From contig CAWGGS010000025.1 in NCBI GenBank assembly GCA_963822095.1, positions 1-64,000 on the forward strand: a stretch of 64,000 nucleotides of DNA, written 5' to 3'. Origin of the DNA: CAWGGS01 sp963822095 (GTDB lineage Bacteria; Desulfobacterota; Desulfobulbia; Desulfobulbales; Desulfocapsaceae). Both the position numbers and the translations under genes were made by a program. A model generated the notes under the pieces. It was not told the origin of the DNA, did not search any database, and was given only the letters and a program-made list of their open reading frames with translations. Numbering within the stretch: position 1 is the stretch's first letter; each line of letters opens with the position of its first letter. Shown here piece by piece: positions 27,730-35,779 of this stretch.

Positions 27730-28337
27730 AAAAAAAATGGTTTCTTATCCTCATTTTTTGTATAGGGATATCATGTCCTACTGCTGGATTCTGCAGTCTC
27801 AAGACATATTTAAAAAAATATCTTCATGCTTCAATTTCCACCGAAAGTATCGAAAAGCTATCCAGTTATGACAGATTCATTGATTATTTTTCAGCGCTTT
27901 ACTATTTCCGCCCACACTATAGAGTCAACCCTGATTTCATACGTGCATTGATTCTTGCAGAGTCATCGGGCAATCCAAATGCGCTTTCCAAAAAGGGAGC
28001 TATAGGCTTGGGGCAGATACTCTTTACAACAGGTAAACGAGCTGCCTCCGAACTGGCACAGACCGGTTACTCATTTAAATACGTTAAACATTTCCGGCTG
28101 CTACACCTAAGACGAAAGGATCTCTACGATCCGGCAATCAATATTCTGCTCACCTGTTATCTGATTTCAAAGTACAACAATGAATATGACGGAAAACTCG
28201 ACCTCGTCCTAACTGCCTGGAACGCCGGAGACAATACGGAATCGCTTGATTCAAGTCTTCCAGCTCCTTATCATGAAACTTTTGACTTGATCGGAAAGGT
28301 AAACGGATACTATCTCTATCTCCTGGATCATAACTAG
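27726..28337 (+). CDS. Exported lytic transglycosylase (SLT domain)
   Basis: The 203-aa protein begins with a signal peptide (KKKWFLILIFCIGIS to about residue 24). A lysozyme-like transglycosylase domain follows: LILAESSGNPNALSKKGAIG, in which the Glu of AESSG is the catalytic acid, then GLGQIL, and further on NILLTCYLI and LTAWNAG. It would cleave peptidoglycan in the periplasm. The start overlaps the aminopeptidase stop (ATGA), so translation is coupled. Its stop overlaps the stop of the convergent gene in a shared CTAG. Confidence 0.85.
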   Translation: MKKKWFLILIFCIGISCPTAGFCSLKTYLKKYLHASISTESIEKLSSYDRFIDYFSALYYFRPHYRVNPDFIRALILAESSGNPNALSKKGAIGLGQILFTTGKRAASELAQTGYSFKYVKHFRLLHLRRKDLYDPAINILLTCYLISKYNNEYDGKLDLVLTAWNAGDNTESLDSSLPAPYHETFDLIGKVNGYYLYLLDHN

Positions 28338-29407
28338 GTAACAAGATCAACCTGCTGCAACGTTCCCACCACTCCGTTTTCCTGAACAAAGATACCGGAG
28401 GTTCTTACTTGTCCGATAAGATTGTTCTGAGTGTCCTTGACTGAAAAAGGAGTTGTCACATTACCGAGATACAAGGCACCAACCCCTGATTCAATAAGGG
28501 ATAGTAAGGAATCTTGTCCGTTCTTATCCTTTGTCCAGACCCGTAATTGATTATAAATGGAATCATTCTCATCTATCCAGTTATTTCCGTCACTATCATA
28601 GGAAGCGAGTTCGTTAAAGCCATTCCCGGTAGAAGGCCCAAAAAGCTCAGATCCGTCATTGATCTTATTATCCCCATTTTTATCCACTGCCAAAAAACCG
28701 CTTCCAGGAGAAACGAAGTCCATGTCCTCGGTTTTTCCGTCTGAATTGAGATCAAATGAAAAATGTGTCTGGGTGAGTTCGGCTGCCTTACCATTGAAGT
28801 TAATCACCAACGGGTCCTTTAGAGCATCTCCCATTCTAACAGTCTGATATTGCGCTGAGGAAAACTCCCTGCTCATGGATAGCTGGGTGGAGAAATTAAT
28901 CTTTCGGCCATCATCGGTTACAATTTTTCCCTGGGCGGAAAAGTCTGTAGTTTCTGATTCATAATGAGATTGATGGGATTCATAAATCAGACCGAAACCT
29001 ACATTTGGCGGCTGCTCTGCCGTATGTTGGACAGTAGCGTCCGGCATCTGTACGGTTGAACTTCCCTGTGAAAAGATTTTTTTCAGGTCAGCCATCTTTA
29101 CTTTCTTTCCGGTAATACGTTCGATCATCAACTGGAGAAGGCGGAGATTCAAATCAGGTGGAGCATCGCCTTGTTCTAAATCCTTCCCGGCATTGTGCCC
29201 GGTCAGAATTTTTTTCGCTTGAGGAGAAAGAGAAACCTTAACGGAAGAATTTATTAAATAGTCCTTTAATGCTTCGGCTCTTTGCTCATCTATCGAGGTT
29301 CGACGATTTTGGCCTGACCGCCAAATGGTCAAGGATTTTCTATTTTCTTCTTTTTCTAGGGAGGCATGTTGAGAATAGAGCTGTATGGCAGAATTTGTGA
29401 TTTTCAT
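28334..29407 (-). CDS. Calcium-loop (EF-hand/dockerin-like) protein of unknown function
   Basis: The protein (357 aa) has a long helical N-terminal half with no known domain, and from about residue 200 a series of Asp-rich loops resembling EF-hand or dockerin calcium loops: DLNSDGKTEDMDF, DKNGDNKINDGSE, DSDGNNWIDENDS. These are separated by beta-like stretches such as SGSGF and ELFGPSTGNGF. No signal peptide is seen. The ATG at 29407 has GGAGGG 8 bases upstream and is preferred over the outer start at 29431. Calcium binding is inferred from the loops only. The gene is convergent with the transglycosylase gene. Confidence 0.7.
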   Translation of the reverse strand: MKITNSAIQLYSQHASLEKEENRKSLTIWRSGQNRRTSIDEQRAEALKDYLINSSVKVSLSPQAKKILTGHNAGKDLEQGDAPPDLNLRLLQLMIERITGKKVKMADLKKIFSQGSSTVQMPDATVQHTAEQPPNVGFGLIYESHQSHYESETTDFSAQGKIVTDDGRKINFSTQLSMSREFSSAQYQTVRMGDALKDPLVINFNGKAAELTQTHFSFDLNSDGKTEDMDFVSPGSGFLAVDKNGDNKINDGSELFGPSTGNGFNELASYDSDGNNWIDENDSIYNQLRVWTKDKNGQDSLLSLIESGVGALYLGNVTTPFSVKDTQNNLIGQVRTSGIFVQENGVVGTLQQVDLVT

Positions 29408-29706
29408 GGCTAGCCCTCCGTGGCTTTGCATTTACGAATCATCTCCCGATCTTCCTTGACCAAAATCAGAGGCGAGGAGAACCTCTTCTCCCTATTATCG
29501 GTCGAACTTCCATTTTCTTTACTTTTTTTTATTTTTAATCCGATCTTCACATAATCAGTCCCTTTCTTTTTCCTGAATTACAGGGTAGATTGTATTGTTT
29601 AAATCAATCTATTCCATATTAGAGGTATATCCATTTTGAAAGACCTGCATACGAGCTGATTTCTCTTATTCTTTTCGAAAGTCCTTTCCCAACCCGAAGG
29701 TGTAAA

Positions 29707-31392
29707 ATGAGTAATGACGATAAAAAAATCATTTATTCTATGATCAAAGTCAGTAAATATTATGATAACAAACCTGTTTTAAAGGATATTTCTCTATCGT
29801 ACTTTTACGGTGCCAAAATAGGAGTTCTGGGCCTGAACGGTTCCGGTAAAAGCACTCTTCTGCGAATACTTGCAGGAATAGATACTGAATTTAATGGAGA
29901 AACCATATTGTCTCCAGGGCTTACCATTGACTACCTTCCGCAGGAACCGGAACTTGACCCACAAAAAACCGTTCGGCAGATTGTCGAAGAAGGCGTTCAG
30001 GAAACTGTCGACCTTTTGGCTCAATTTAACGCCATCAATGAAAAGTTTGCCGAACCGATGACTGATGACGAGATGCAGGCCCTTATTGATAACCAGGCTA
30101 CAGTACAGGAAAAGCTCGACACGCTTTCCGCATGGGATCTTGACAGCAGACTTGAGATGGCAATGGATGCTCTTCGTTGCCCCCATGGAGACACTAGATG
30201 TGATATTCTCTCGGGAGGAGAGCTACGTCGAGTAGCCCTCTGTCGCATCCTTCTCAAACATCCCGACATTCTGCTGCTCGATGAACCGACCAATCATTTA
30301 GATGCCGAATCGGTGAGTTGGCTTGAGCATCATCTTCAATCCTATCCAGGAACCGTCATTGCCGTAACCCATGATCGGTATTTTCTGGACAATGTCGCCG
30401 GTTGGATACTTGAGTTGGACCGTGGTCTTGGAATACCCTGGAGAGGAAATTACTCGTCTTGGCTGGAGCAAAAAGAACGACGCCTGGCCCAAGAAGAAAA
30501 AAAGGAAAGCGACCGGAGACGCACACTTCAAAGAGAATTGGAGTGGATCAAAATGTCTCCTAAAGGACGTCGAAGCAAATCAAAAGCGCGTATCAGCTCC
30601 TATGAAAAGCTCATGTCCCAGGAAACTGAACAACTTGCAAAAGAGCTTGAGATCTTCATCCCTCCGGGTCCTCGTCTCGGAAAGGTCGTTATCGAAGCTC
30701 AAAACGTACAAAAATGCTTTAATGAACGGATTCTCGTGGATAACATGAACTTCGTTTTGCCCGCCGGTGGCATTGTCGGAGTTATTGGTCCGAACGGGGC
30801 TGGGAAAACCACACTTTTTAAAATGATTACTGGCCAGGATACCCCGAACAAAGGCACAATCCGGATAGGCGAAACAGTGAAACTTTCCTATGTTGATCAG
30901 ACAAGAGACAGTCTTGATCCCGAACAATCGATCTGGCAGGCCATATCAGACAATCAAGATACAATCTGGCTCGGTAAAAAGGAGATTAACAGCCGCGCCT
31001 ATGTCGGCAAGTTCAATTTTTCTGGTACCGATCAGCAAAAAAAAGTCGGCCTGCTTTCAGGTGGCCAACGTAACAGGGTTCATCTTGCCAAAATGCTAAA
31101 AGAAGGAGGGAATGTTCTGCTTCTTGATGAACCGACAAATGATTTGGACGTAAATACCTTGCGAGCCCTTGAAGAAGCACTTGAAAATTTTGGAGGATGT
31201 GCGGTGGTTATAAGTCATGACCGTTGGTTCCTGGACCGTATAGCCACCCATATCCTTGCCTTTGAAGGAGATTCACAAGTAGTTTGGTTCGAAGGGAATT
31301 ATTCCGATTATGAAAAGGACAGAAAGACCCGTCTCGGCGGGGAAGCTGATCAGCCGCACAGGATAAAATATCGTCAGATGACAAGAGCATAG
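29707..31392 (+). CDS. ettA: Energy-dependent translational throttle protein EttA (ABC-F ATPase)
   Basis: The 561-aa protein has two ABC ATPase domains in tandem with no membrane part, the ABC-F layout. Walker A motifs are GLNGSGKST and GPNGAGKTT, signatures are LSGGELRRVALCR and LSGGQRNRVHLAK, and Walker B motifs are LLLDEPTNHLD and LLLDEPTNDLD. The arm segment in domain 1 and the size match EttA, which binds the ribosomal E site and gates elongation according to ATP/ADP. AAGGTG precedes the ATG. It is convergent with the HPt gene. Confidence 0.93.
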   Translation: MSNDDKKIIYSMIKVSKYYDNKPVLKDISLSYFYGAKIGVLGLNGSGKSTLLRILAGIDTEFNGETILSPGLTIDYLPQEPELDPQKTVRQIVEEGVQETVDLLAQFNAINEKFAEPMTDDEMQALIDNQATVQEKLDTLSAWDLDSRLEMAMDALRCPHGDTRCDILSGGELRRVALCRILLKHPDILLLDEPTNHLDAESVSWLEHHLQSYPGTVIAVTHDRYFLDNVAGWILELDRGLGIPWRGNYSSWLEQKERRLAQEEKKESDRRRTLQRELEWIKMSPKGRRSKSKARISSYEKLMSQETEQLAKELEIFIPPGPRLGKVVIEAQNVQKCFNERILVDNMNFVLPAGGIVGVIGPNGAGKTTLFKMITGQDTPNKGTIRIGETVKLSYVDQTRDSLDPEQSIWQAISDNQDTIWLGKKEINSRAYVGKFNFSGTDQQKKVGLLSGGQRNRVHLAKMLKEGGNVLLLDEPTNDLDVNTLRALEEALENFGGCAVVISHDRWFLDRIATHILAFEGDSQVVWFEGNYSDYEKDRKTRLGGEADQPHRIKYRQMTRA

Positions 31393-31430
31393 AACCAAAT
31401 CTTACAATGGAGGCCACCATAAAGACTCAA

Positions 31431-31754
31431 TTATAAATTGTCCAGCTCGACAAGCAAGTCCTCTAACTCCTGAACTTTTTCGATTGCCACCTGCAATGAC
31501 CCTTTTTTGCTGTCTATCTCAACAATTAAAGCAATATCTTTTATTCCATCAATGCCCAGGCTTGCAGACGCTCCCTTTATGGAGTGCGCCGCACTGTATA
31601 TCTGCTGTGAATTTCCCTTTTGAATGCCTTCTTTTATCAAAGCAAAATCCGATTTATATGATTCCTTAAAAATATCAATTAACTCTTCTAAAAGTTCAGC
31701 ATCATGTGCGGTCTGCTCAAGTGCAAACTCCTTGTCCCAATTTAACGTACCCAT
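31431..31754 (-). CDS. Histidine phosphotransfer (HPt) domain protein
   Basis: This 107-aa protein is a single HPt domain, with the phosphoacceptor His57 in YSAAHSIKGASASLGI and helices before and after it. Stand-alone HPt proteins pass phosphoryl groups between a hybrid kinase and a response regulator. The cognate partners are not adjacent. A GAGGAAA site precedes the ATG. The ISL3 element begins 103 bases upstream of the start, so the insertion sits at or near the promoter. Confidence 0.85.
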   Translation of the reverse strand: MGTLNWDKEFALEQTAHDAELLEELIDIFKESYKSDFALIKEGIQKGNSQQIYSAAHSIKGASASLGIDGIKDIALIVEIDSKKGSLQVAIEKVQELEDLLVELDNL

Positions 31755-31849
31755 AAGATTTCCTCTTGATTATCAGAGTAGAAAAACATCTAAAAAATCT
31801 CCAAATAAAGCAACACCGGATTCGTACTAAAATTATACCTATTTCGTGA

Positions 31850-31857
31850 GGAAAATC
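31850..31857. repeat. Target-site duplication, left copy (GGAAAATC)
   Basis: The same 8 bases occur directly after the right end of the element at 33184-33191. Eight-base duplications are characteristic of ISL3-family transposition. Confidence 0.92.
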
Positions 31858-31879
31858 GGTTCATCCGACTAAAGCGTAC
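31858..31879 (+). repeat. ISL3 left terminal inverted repeat
   Basis: The repeat starts GGTTCATCCGA and ends GCGTAC. It matches the inverted right end at 18 of 22 positions and contains the transposase stop codon. Confidence 0.92.
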
Positions 31880-33078
31880 TTTGTTTCATGAAGTGCCATT
31901 ATCTTTAGCTTGAAGAACTCCATATCTCTGTAACCATATGCTTTTCTTTGCATGGTCTTGATTTTATTGTTTGTACCTTCAAGTGGACCTGTTGATAAGC
32001 GTTCAAAATCAAAATAGGCCAGCACACCTTCAAAGTGTTCTTCTAAGGTCTTTGCAAATTTCTCCAACATATTGATCCCAGAACTTCGGGCCATGTCGAT
32101 CCAACTCTGCAAGTGCCATGTAGCTGTTCTTTTTTCAGTCCAACACCAAAGCTGCCGCAAATCCTCTTTCATGTAATACACTGTCGCTAAAGGCTTGTTT
32201 ATTTCCAGTGCTTGTCTCAATCGCTGTGTCCGTTCGACACTGTCTTTTAGCTTTTCTTTCCCTGTCAGTAAAAGCCAGCGAGTTCCTTTGATGACAGATC
32301 GTTGCAATTTATCTTCTATATTATTATACAGTTGTCTCCTAAAATCGGAGATTTTTTCATTGAACAGCTTTATCACATGAAAATGATCGAAAACGATCAC
32401 TGCATTCTTTAAATTCTCACGAACCGCTTTGATATATGCCGGTGACATATCTGTCGCCACAGCTTTTATTTGCACCTTCCGAAGTCTCCGCAATCTTTTC
32501 CAAAATGGCTCCAAAGCATCGCTTCCTTTTCCGTCGCCGACAAAAACAACTGCTCCGCTCGCAATATCTAACACAACTGTAAAGTAGCGGCTCTTGCCCA
32601 CATAGATCTCATCAATTGCAATCTGCTTCAGTTCCTTGAGATTCGGCTTGGCATACTTCTTCTGCAGATACCTTTTTTGTATGTTTTTAATAACATCCCA
32701 GCTCAATCTCAAATGCCTGGAAACATCTGAAATAGTCATATGTTTGGCCAGGTCAATTACTAATCGTCCAAGAGCCTTGGTATATGTCAAACGGGAATCA
32801 GCAAATCCAATATCTGATTGCCTGATTGCTTTGCAATCTTTACATTCCAGCCGAGGTATCTCGGTTTTGATGAAGGTCGCCTTCCGGCCAATGGGTAAAG
32901 AATGAAACCATCGGGGAAGTGAACCGTGCCTTATTACCCTTTTGCTTTTACACACTGGACACCGAAGATTGAACTTATTCCTGGATACCTTGAAAATCAC
33001 GGAGCCAGCCCTGTATTCTGTTCGAATATATCGGTACCCAACAATACCAAAACCATGATAGAGTAAACTCGTGGACAT
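31861..33078 (-). CDS. ISL3-family transposase
   Basis: The 405-aa protein has an N-terminal zinc-ribbon (CPVCKSKRVIRHG with CKDCKA), a helix-turn-helix-like part (TISDVSRHLRLSWDVIKN), and the DDE catalytic domain. The Asp residues are likely in AIDEIYVGKSRYFT and ATDMSPAYIK and the Glu in STGPLEGTNNKIKTMQRKA. The frame is intact, so the enzyme should be active. AAGGAGG lies 7 bases before the ATG, but both the ribosome site and the start codon are inside a hairpin (33072-33131). It could also mobilise the short relative at 63 kb in trans. Confidence 0.94.
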   Translation of the reverse strand: MSTSLLYHGFGIVGYRYIRTEYRAGSVIFKVSRNKFNLRCPVCKSKRVIRHGSLPRWFHSLPIGRKATFIKTEIPRLECKDCKAIRQSDIGFADSRLTYTKALGRLVIDLAKHMTISDVSRHLRLSWDVIKNIQKRYLQKKYAKPNLKELKQIAIDEIYVGKSRYFTVVLDIASGAVVFVGDGKGSDALEPFWKRLRRLRKVQIKAVATDMSPAYIKAVRENLKNAVIVFDHFHVIKLFNEKISDFRRQLYNNIEDKLQRSVIKGTRWLLLTGKEKLKDSVERTQRLRQALEINKPLATVYYMKEDLRQLWCWTEKRTATWHLQSWIDMARSSGINMLEKFAKTLEEHFEGVLAYFDFERLSTGPLEGTNNKIKTMQRKAYGYRDMEFFKLKIMALHETKYALVG

Positions 33079-33131
33079 GTAGAAACCTCCTTATCGTTTG
33101 CTTGGTCGCATTGATAAGGACTACATGTCCA
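33072..33131 (-). promoter_or_regulatory. Hairpin over the transposase ribosome site and start codon
   Basis: An 11-bp stem (33072-33082 with 33121-33131) and an 8-bp stem (33088-33095 with 33113-33120), separated by a 5-base bulge, enclose a 17-base loop. The start codon (33076-33078) is in the outer stem and most of AAGGAGG (33086-33092) is in the inner stem. RNA coming from outside the element would carry both arms and be poorly translated. Confidence 0.75.
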
Positions 33132-33161
33132 TTCTTTTTTCCATTTATTTCTTTTGTTCGA

Positions 33162-33183
33162 GTACGCTCAATTCGGAAGAACC
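33162..33183 (-). repeat. ISL3 right terminal inverted repeat
   Basis: Read on the minus strand this end starts GGTTCTTCCGA and ends GCGTAC, the inverse of the left end. Confidence 0.92.
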
Positions 33184-33191
33184 GGAAAATC
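33184..33191. repeat. Target-site duplication, right copy (GGAAAATC)
   Basis: Identical to the 8 bases before the left end of the element. Confidence 0.92.
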
Positions 33192-33237
33192 TAATTAGCT
33201 AACACAAATATGCCACAACACAAATGACACAACCACC

Positions 33238-33882
33238 TTAAAGAGCATCTTTAATCGTTGAGAATGCAATTTGCCCCTCTCTTATAAGAGATAAGGAGCC
33301 GTCATCATTGATACCGACAACCGTTGAACAGGCACCACCGGGAGTTACTCCTCCGTCAAAAATATAATCAACGGATGAGCCGAAGATTATCTTAACTTCT
33401 TCAGCGCTTTTAGCCGGAATCATACCTGACCTATTGGCACTGGTGGCTGTAATAGGTCGTCCCGACGTTTTGCAAAACAGAGTTGCAAAATGATTTGAAG
33501 AGAGTCGTATGCCTATTCTTCCAGTTCCTCCAGTGAGCAGGGATGACAGATCTTTGCGACCCGGAAGAATCAAGGTGAGCGGCCCTGGCCAAAACTTTTG
33601 CATCAAAGGTTTATATAAATCAGGTATTGATAAAGCAACCATACCCAGCTGCCCCAATTCACCTATCAATACAAGAATAGCCTTGTTAAAATTTCTTCTC
33701 TTTAGACGGAAAAGTTTCTCCAAAGCCTTTTCATTGTAGGGATCAACGGCCAACCCGTAATAGGTCTCGGTTGGAAAAGCCACGATACCTCCATGCTTCA
33801 AACAGTCAACTGCCTGCAGCACGGCTTTATCTATAGCTTCTTCTTTTTCTTCACCCACCGATTGCACGGGCTTTTTGTTCAA
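33238..33882 (-). CDS. L-threonylcarbamoyladenylate synthase (YrdC/Sua5 family)
   Basis: The 214-aa protein belongs to the YrdC/Sua5 fold, which makes the threonylcarbamoyl-AMP used for t6A at position 37 of ANN-decoding tRNAs. Visible motifs are GGIVAFPTETYYGLAVDPYN (about residues 30-50), the basic LKRRNFNKAI, the WPGPLTLILP stretch near residue 95, and ATSANRSGMIPAKSAEEV near residue 145. Its start overlaps the 3' end of the purD-purE gene by 32 bases, so the two are cotranscribed and probably coupled. The C-terminal Sua5 domain is absent, as in TsaC. Confidence 0.87.
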   Translation of the reverse strand: MNKKPVQSVGEEKEEAIDKAVLQAVDCLKHGGIVAFPTETYYGLAVDPYNEKALEKLFRLKRRNFNKAILVLIGELGQLGMVALSIPDLYKPLMQKFWPGPLTLILPGRKDLSSLLTGGTGRIGIRLSSNHFATLFCKTSGRPITATSANRSGMIPAKSAEEVKIIFGSSVDYIFDGGVTPGGACSTVVGINDDGSLSLIREGQIAFSTIKDAL

Positions 33883-35629
33883 CCTGTTGCACCATTTGAG
33901 TTCTAAATTCCATAAGTCGAGCTGACAGTTTTTTATCCTCTAAGGCAAGGATTCTCACGGCCAGAACCGCACCGTTTTTCGCTCCTGATTTTCCAACTCC
34001 CATAGTTGCCACAGGTATACCTGGCGGCATTTGAACGGTAGATAACAGAGCATCCATGCCATTAAAAGGAGACGAGTCCAATGGAATACCTATTACAGGA
34101 AGATCAGTATGCGCTGAAAGTACGCCGGCAAGATGGGCAGACATTCCGGCTCCTGCAATAATAACCTTCAAGCCTCTCGCGACAGCGGTTTTGGCATATT
34201 CCGTAGCCTTTTCCGGTGACCTGTGGGCAGATGCAATCGTAACCTCATGGGGAACTCCGATCCTCTTCAAAAAATCAGATGCTTCCTGCATCACCGGCAG
34301 GTCTGAATCACTTCCCATGACAATTCCCACAACCGGTTTTGTCCCTCCACTGATCGGCCTCTTTAAAGCTTTCGCACCAATATCGCGCCTAAAACAACAC
34401 CCGGTCCATTGGATCTTATCAACTGCTGAGTAGGCCCTATCAATGGCCCGCTTAAGGTCTTTTCCCGTTGCCGTTACTCCAAGAACCCTTCCGCCAGCAG
34501 TTACGGTGCGACTGTTTTTTATTGCTGTCCCGGCATGGAATACCACAACATCAGGCACCTTGGAGGCATTCAGCAACCCTTTGATAACCTTTCCTTTTTC
34601 GTAAGATCCGGGATATCCGCCAGAGGCCATGACAACACAAACAGACGGTGAAGGATCTATTTTCATTTTGATGGAATCAAGACGACCGGCTATGGTCGCC
34701 TCGAAGATATCGATAATATCGTTTTTTAATCTAATCAACAAGGGCTGTGCTTCAGGGTCGCCGAAACGGCAATTGAACTCTAAAACATTTATTTTATCAC
34801 CGTCAATCATCAATCCGGCATACAGCATTCCCTTGTAAGGCCTTCCTTCCGCAGCAAGACCTCGTACTGTCGGCAGCATGATTTTTTCCATGACAAAAGA
34901 TGCAATCTCATCCGTTACAACCGGCGCAGGAGAGTAGGCACCCATACCACCGGTATTCGGTCCCTTGTCGTTTTCAAAAATGGCCTTGTGATCTTGGGAA
35001 GTGGGAAGTGGTAGTACTGTTTTTCCATCAGTAAAGGCAATAAACGATGCTTCTTCACCTTGCAAGCATTCTTCGATAACGATTTTATTTCCCGCTTCAC
35101 CAAAGGCTTTTTCCGTCATGATAAGATCTACGGCTTTCTTTGCCTCATTTAAATTATGCGCTACGATTACTCCTTTGCCGGCTGCAAGGCCATCGGCTTT
35201 AACGACAATGGGTGTCCCGCATTTTTCGAGATATTTTTTTGCCTTTTTCTTTTCGCTAAACACCTTAAAGGAGGCGCTAGGGATATTATATTTTTTAAGA
35301 AATTCTTTTGAGAACACTTTGCTTCCTTCAAGCAGTGCGCTCTTTTTTCTCGGACCGAAAATAGCAAAACCATTGTCCTCGAAAACATCTACTATTCCTT
35401 CAACCAAAGAAGATTCTGGTCCTACAACAGTCAAATCTATTTTTTCTTTTTGAGCAAAACGCAAGAGAGCTTCAATATCAACTGCAGATATATCAACACA
35501 TTCCGCCATTCGACTTATGCCTGCATTTCCAGGGGCACAGAATATTTTTTTGACCTTGGGGCTCTGGTTAATCTTCCAAACCAACGCGTGTTCTCGTCCT
35601 CCGGAACCGACAACAAGTACTTTCATCAT
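33851..35629 (-). CDS. purD: Fused phosphoribosylamine-glycine ligase and N5-CAIR mutase (PurD-PurE)
   Basis: The 592-aa protein joins two purine enzymes in one frame. Residues 1-about 425 are PurD (GARS): MKVLVVGSGGREHALVWK, the ATP-grasp core with VVKADGLAAGKGVIVA, and FNCRFGDPEAQPLL. After a short linker (about residues 426-433) follows a complete PurE: VVGIVMGSDSDLPVMQ, VTIASAHRSPEKATEYA, IIAGAGMSAHLAGVLSAHT and GIPLDSSPFNGMDALLSTV. PurD makes GAR in step two, PurE rearranges N5-CAIR to CAIR in step six, so the two are not consecutive. GGGAG precedes the ATG. The gene is divergent from the TetR regulator. Confidence 0.92.
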   Translation of the reverse strand: MMKVLVVGSGGREHALVWKINQSPKVKKIFCAPGNAGISRMAECVDISAVDIEALLRFAQKEKIDLTVVGPESSLVEGIVDVFEDNGFAIFGPRKKSALLEGSKVFSKEFLKKYNIPSASFKVFSEKKKAKKYLEKCGTPIVVKADGLAAGKGVIVAHNLNEAKKAVDLIMTEKAFGEAGNKIVIEECLQGEEASFIAFTDGKTVLPLPTSQDHKAIFENDKGPNTGGMGAYSPAPVVTDEIASFVMEKIMLPTVRGLAAEGRPYKGMLYAGLMIDGDKINVLEFNCRFGDPEAQPLLIRLKNDIIDIFEATIAGRLDSIKMKIDPSPSVCVVMASGGYPGSYEKGKVIKGLLNASKVPDVVVFHAGTAIKNSRTVTAGGRVLGVTATGKDLKRAIDRAYSAVDKIQWTGCCFRRDIGAKALKRPISGGTKPVVGIVMGSDSDLPVMQEASDFLKRIGVPHEVTIASAHRSPEKATEYAKTAVARGLKVIIAGAGMSAHLAGVLSAHTDLPVIGIPLDSSPFNGMDALLSTVQMPPGIPVATMGVGKSGAKNGAVLAVRILALEDKKLSARLMEFRTQMVQQVEQKARAIGG

Positions 35630-35715
35630 TGCTTCTCCCGTTTAATTTTTAAATCGTTCATGAGAATTATGATATCTTCAATTATTGACAAATTATCACT
35701 AAAGTATTAAATGAA

Positions 35716-35729
35716 TGAATGGCCATTCA
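35716..35729. promoter_or_regulatory. Palindromic operator candidate between purD-purE and the TetR gene
   Basis: TGAATGGCCATTCA is a perfect 14-bp palindrome 50 bases upstream of the TetR start, extended on the left to TGAATGAATGG. Its half-site resembles those of FadR-type TetR regulators. It is a plausible autoregulatory site. Confidence 0.6.
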
Positions 35730-35779
35730 GTGCCCGGATACCTGATTCGTCACCACTGACATATACTTTTCCCTAGCCG

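Larger units (their letters stand above)
31858..33183 (-). mobile_element. Complete ISL3-family insertion sequence (1326 bp)
   Basis: The element is bounded by 22-bp imperfect inverted repeats (31858-31879 and 33162-33183, 18 of 22 matching, starting GGTTC) and by a perfect 8-bp direct repeat on each side. It encodes one intact transposase, whose TGA stop lies inside the left repeat. The perfect target duplication suggests a recent insertion. It lies between the tRNA-modification gene and the HPt gene. Confidence 0.95.
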
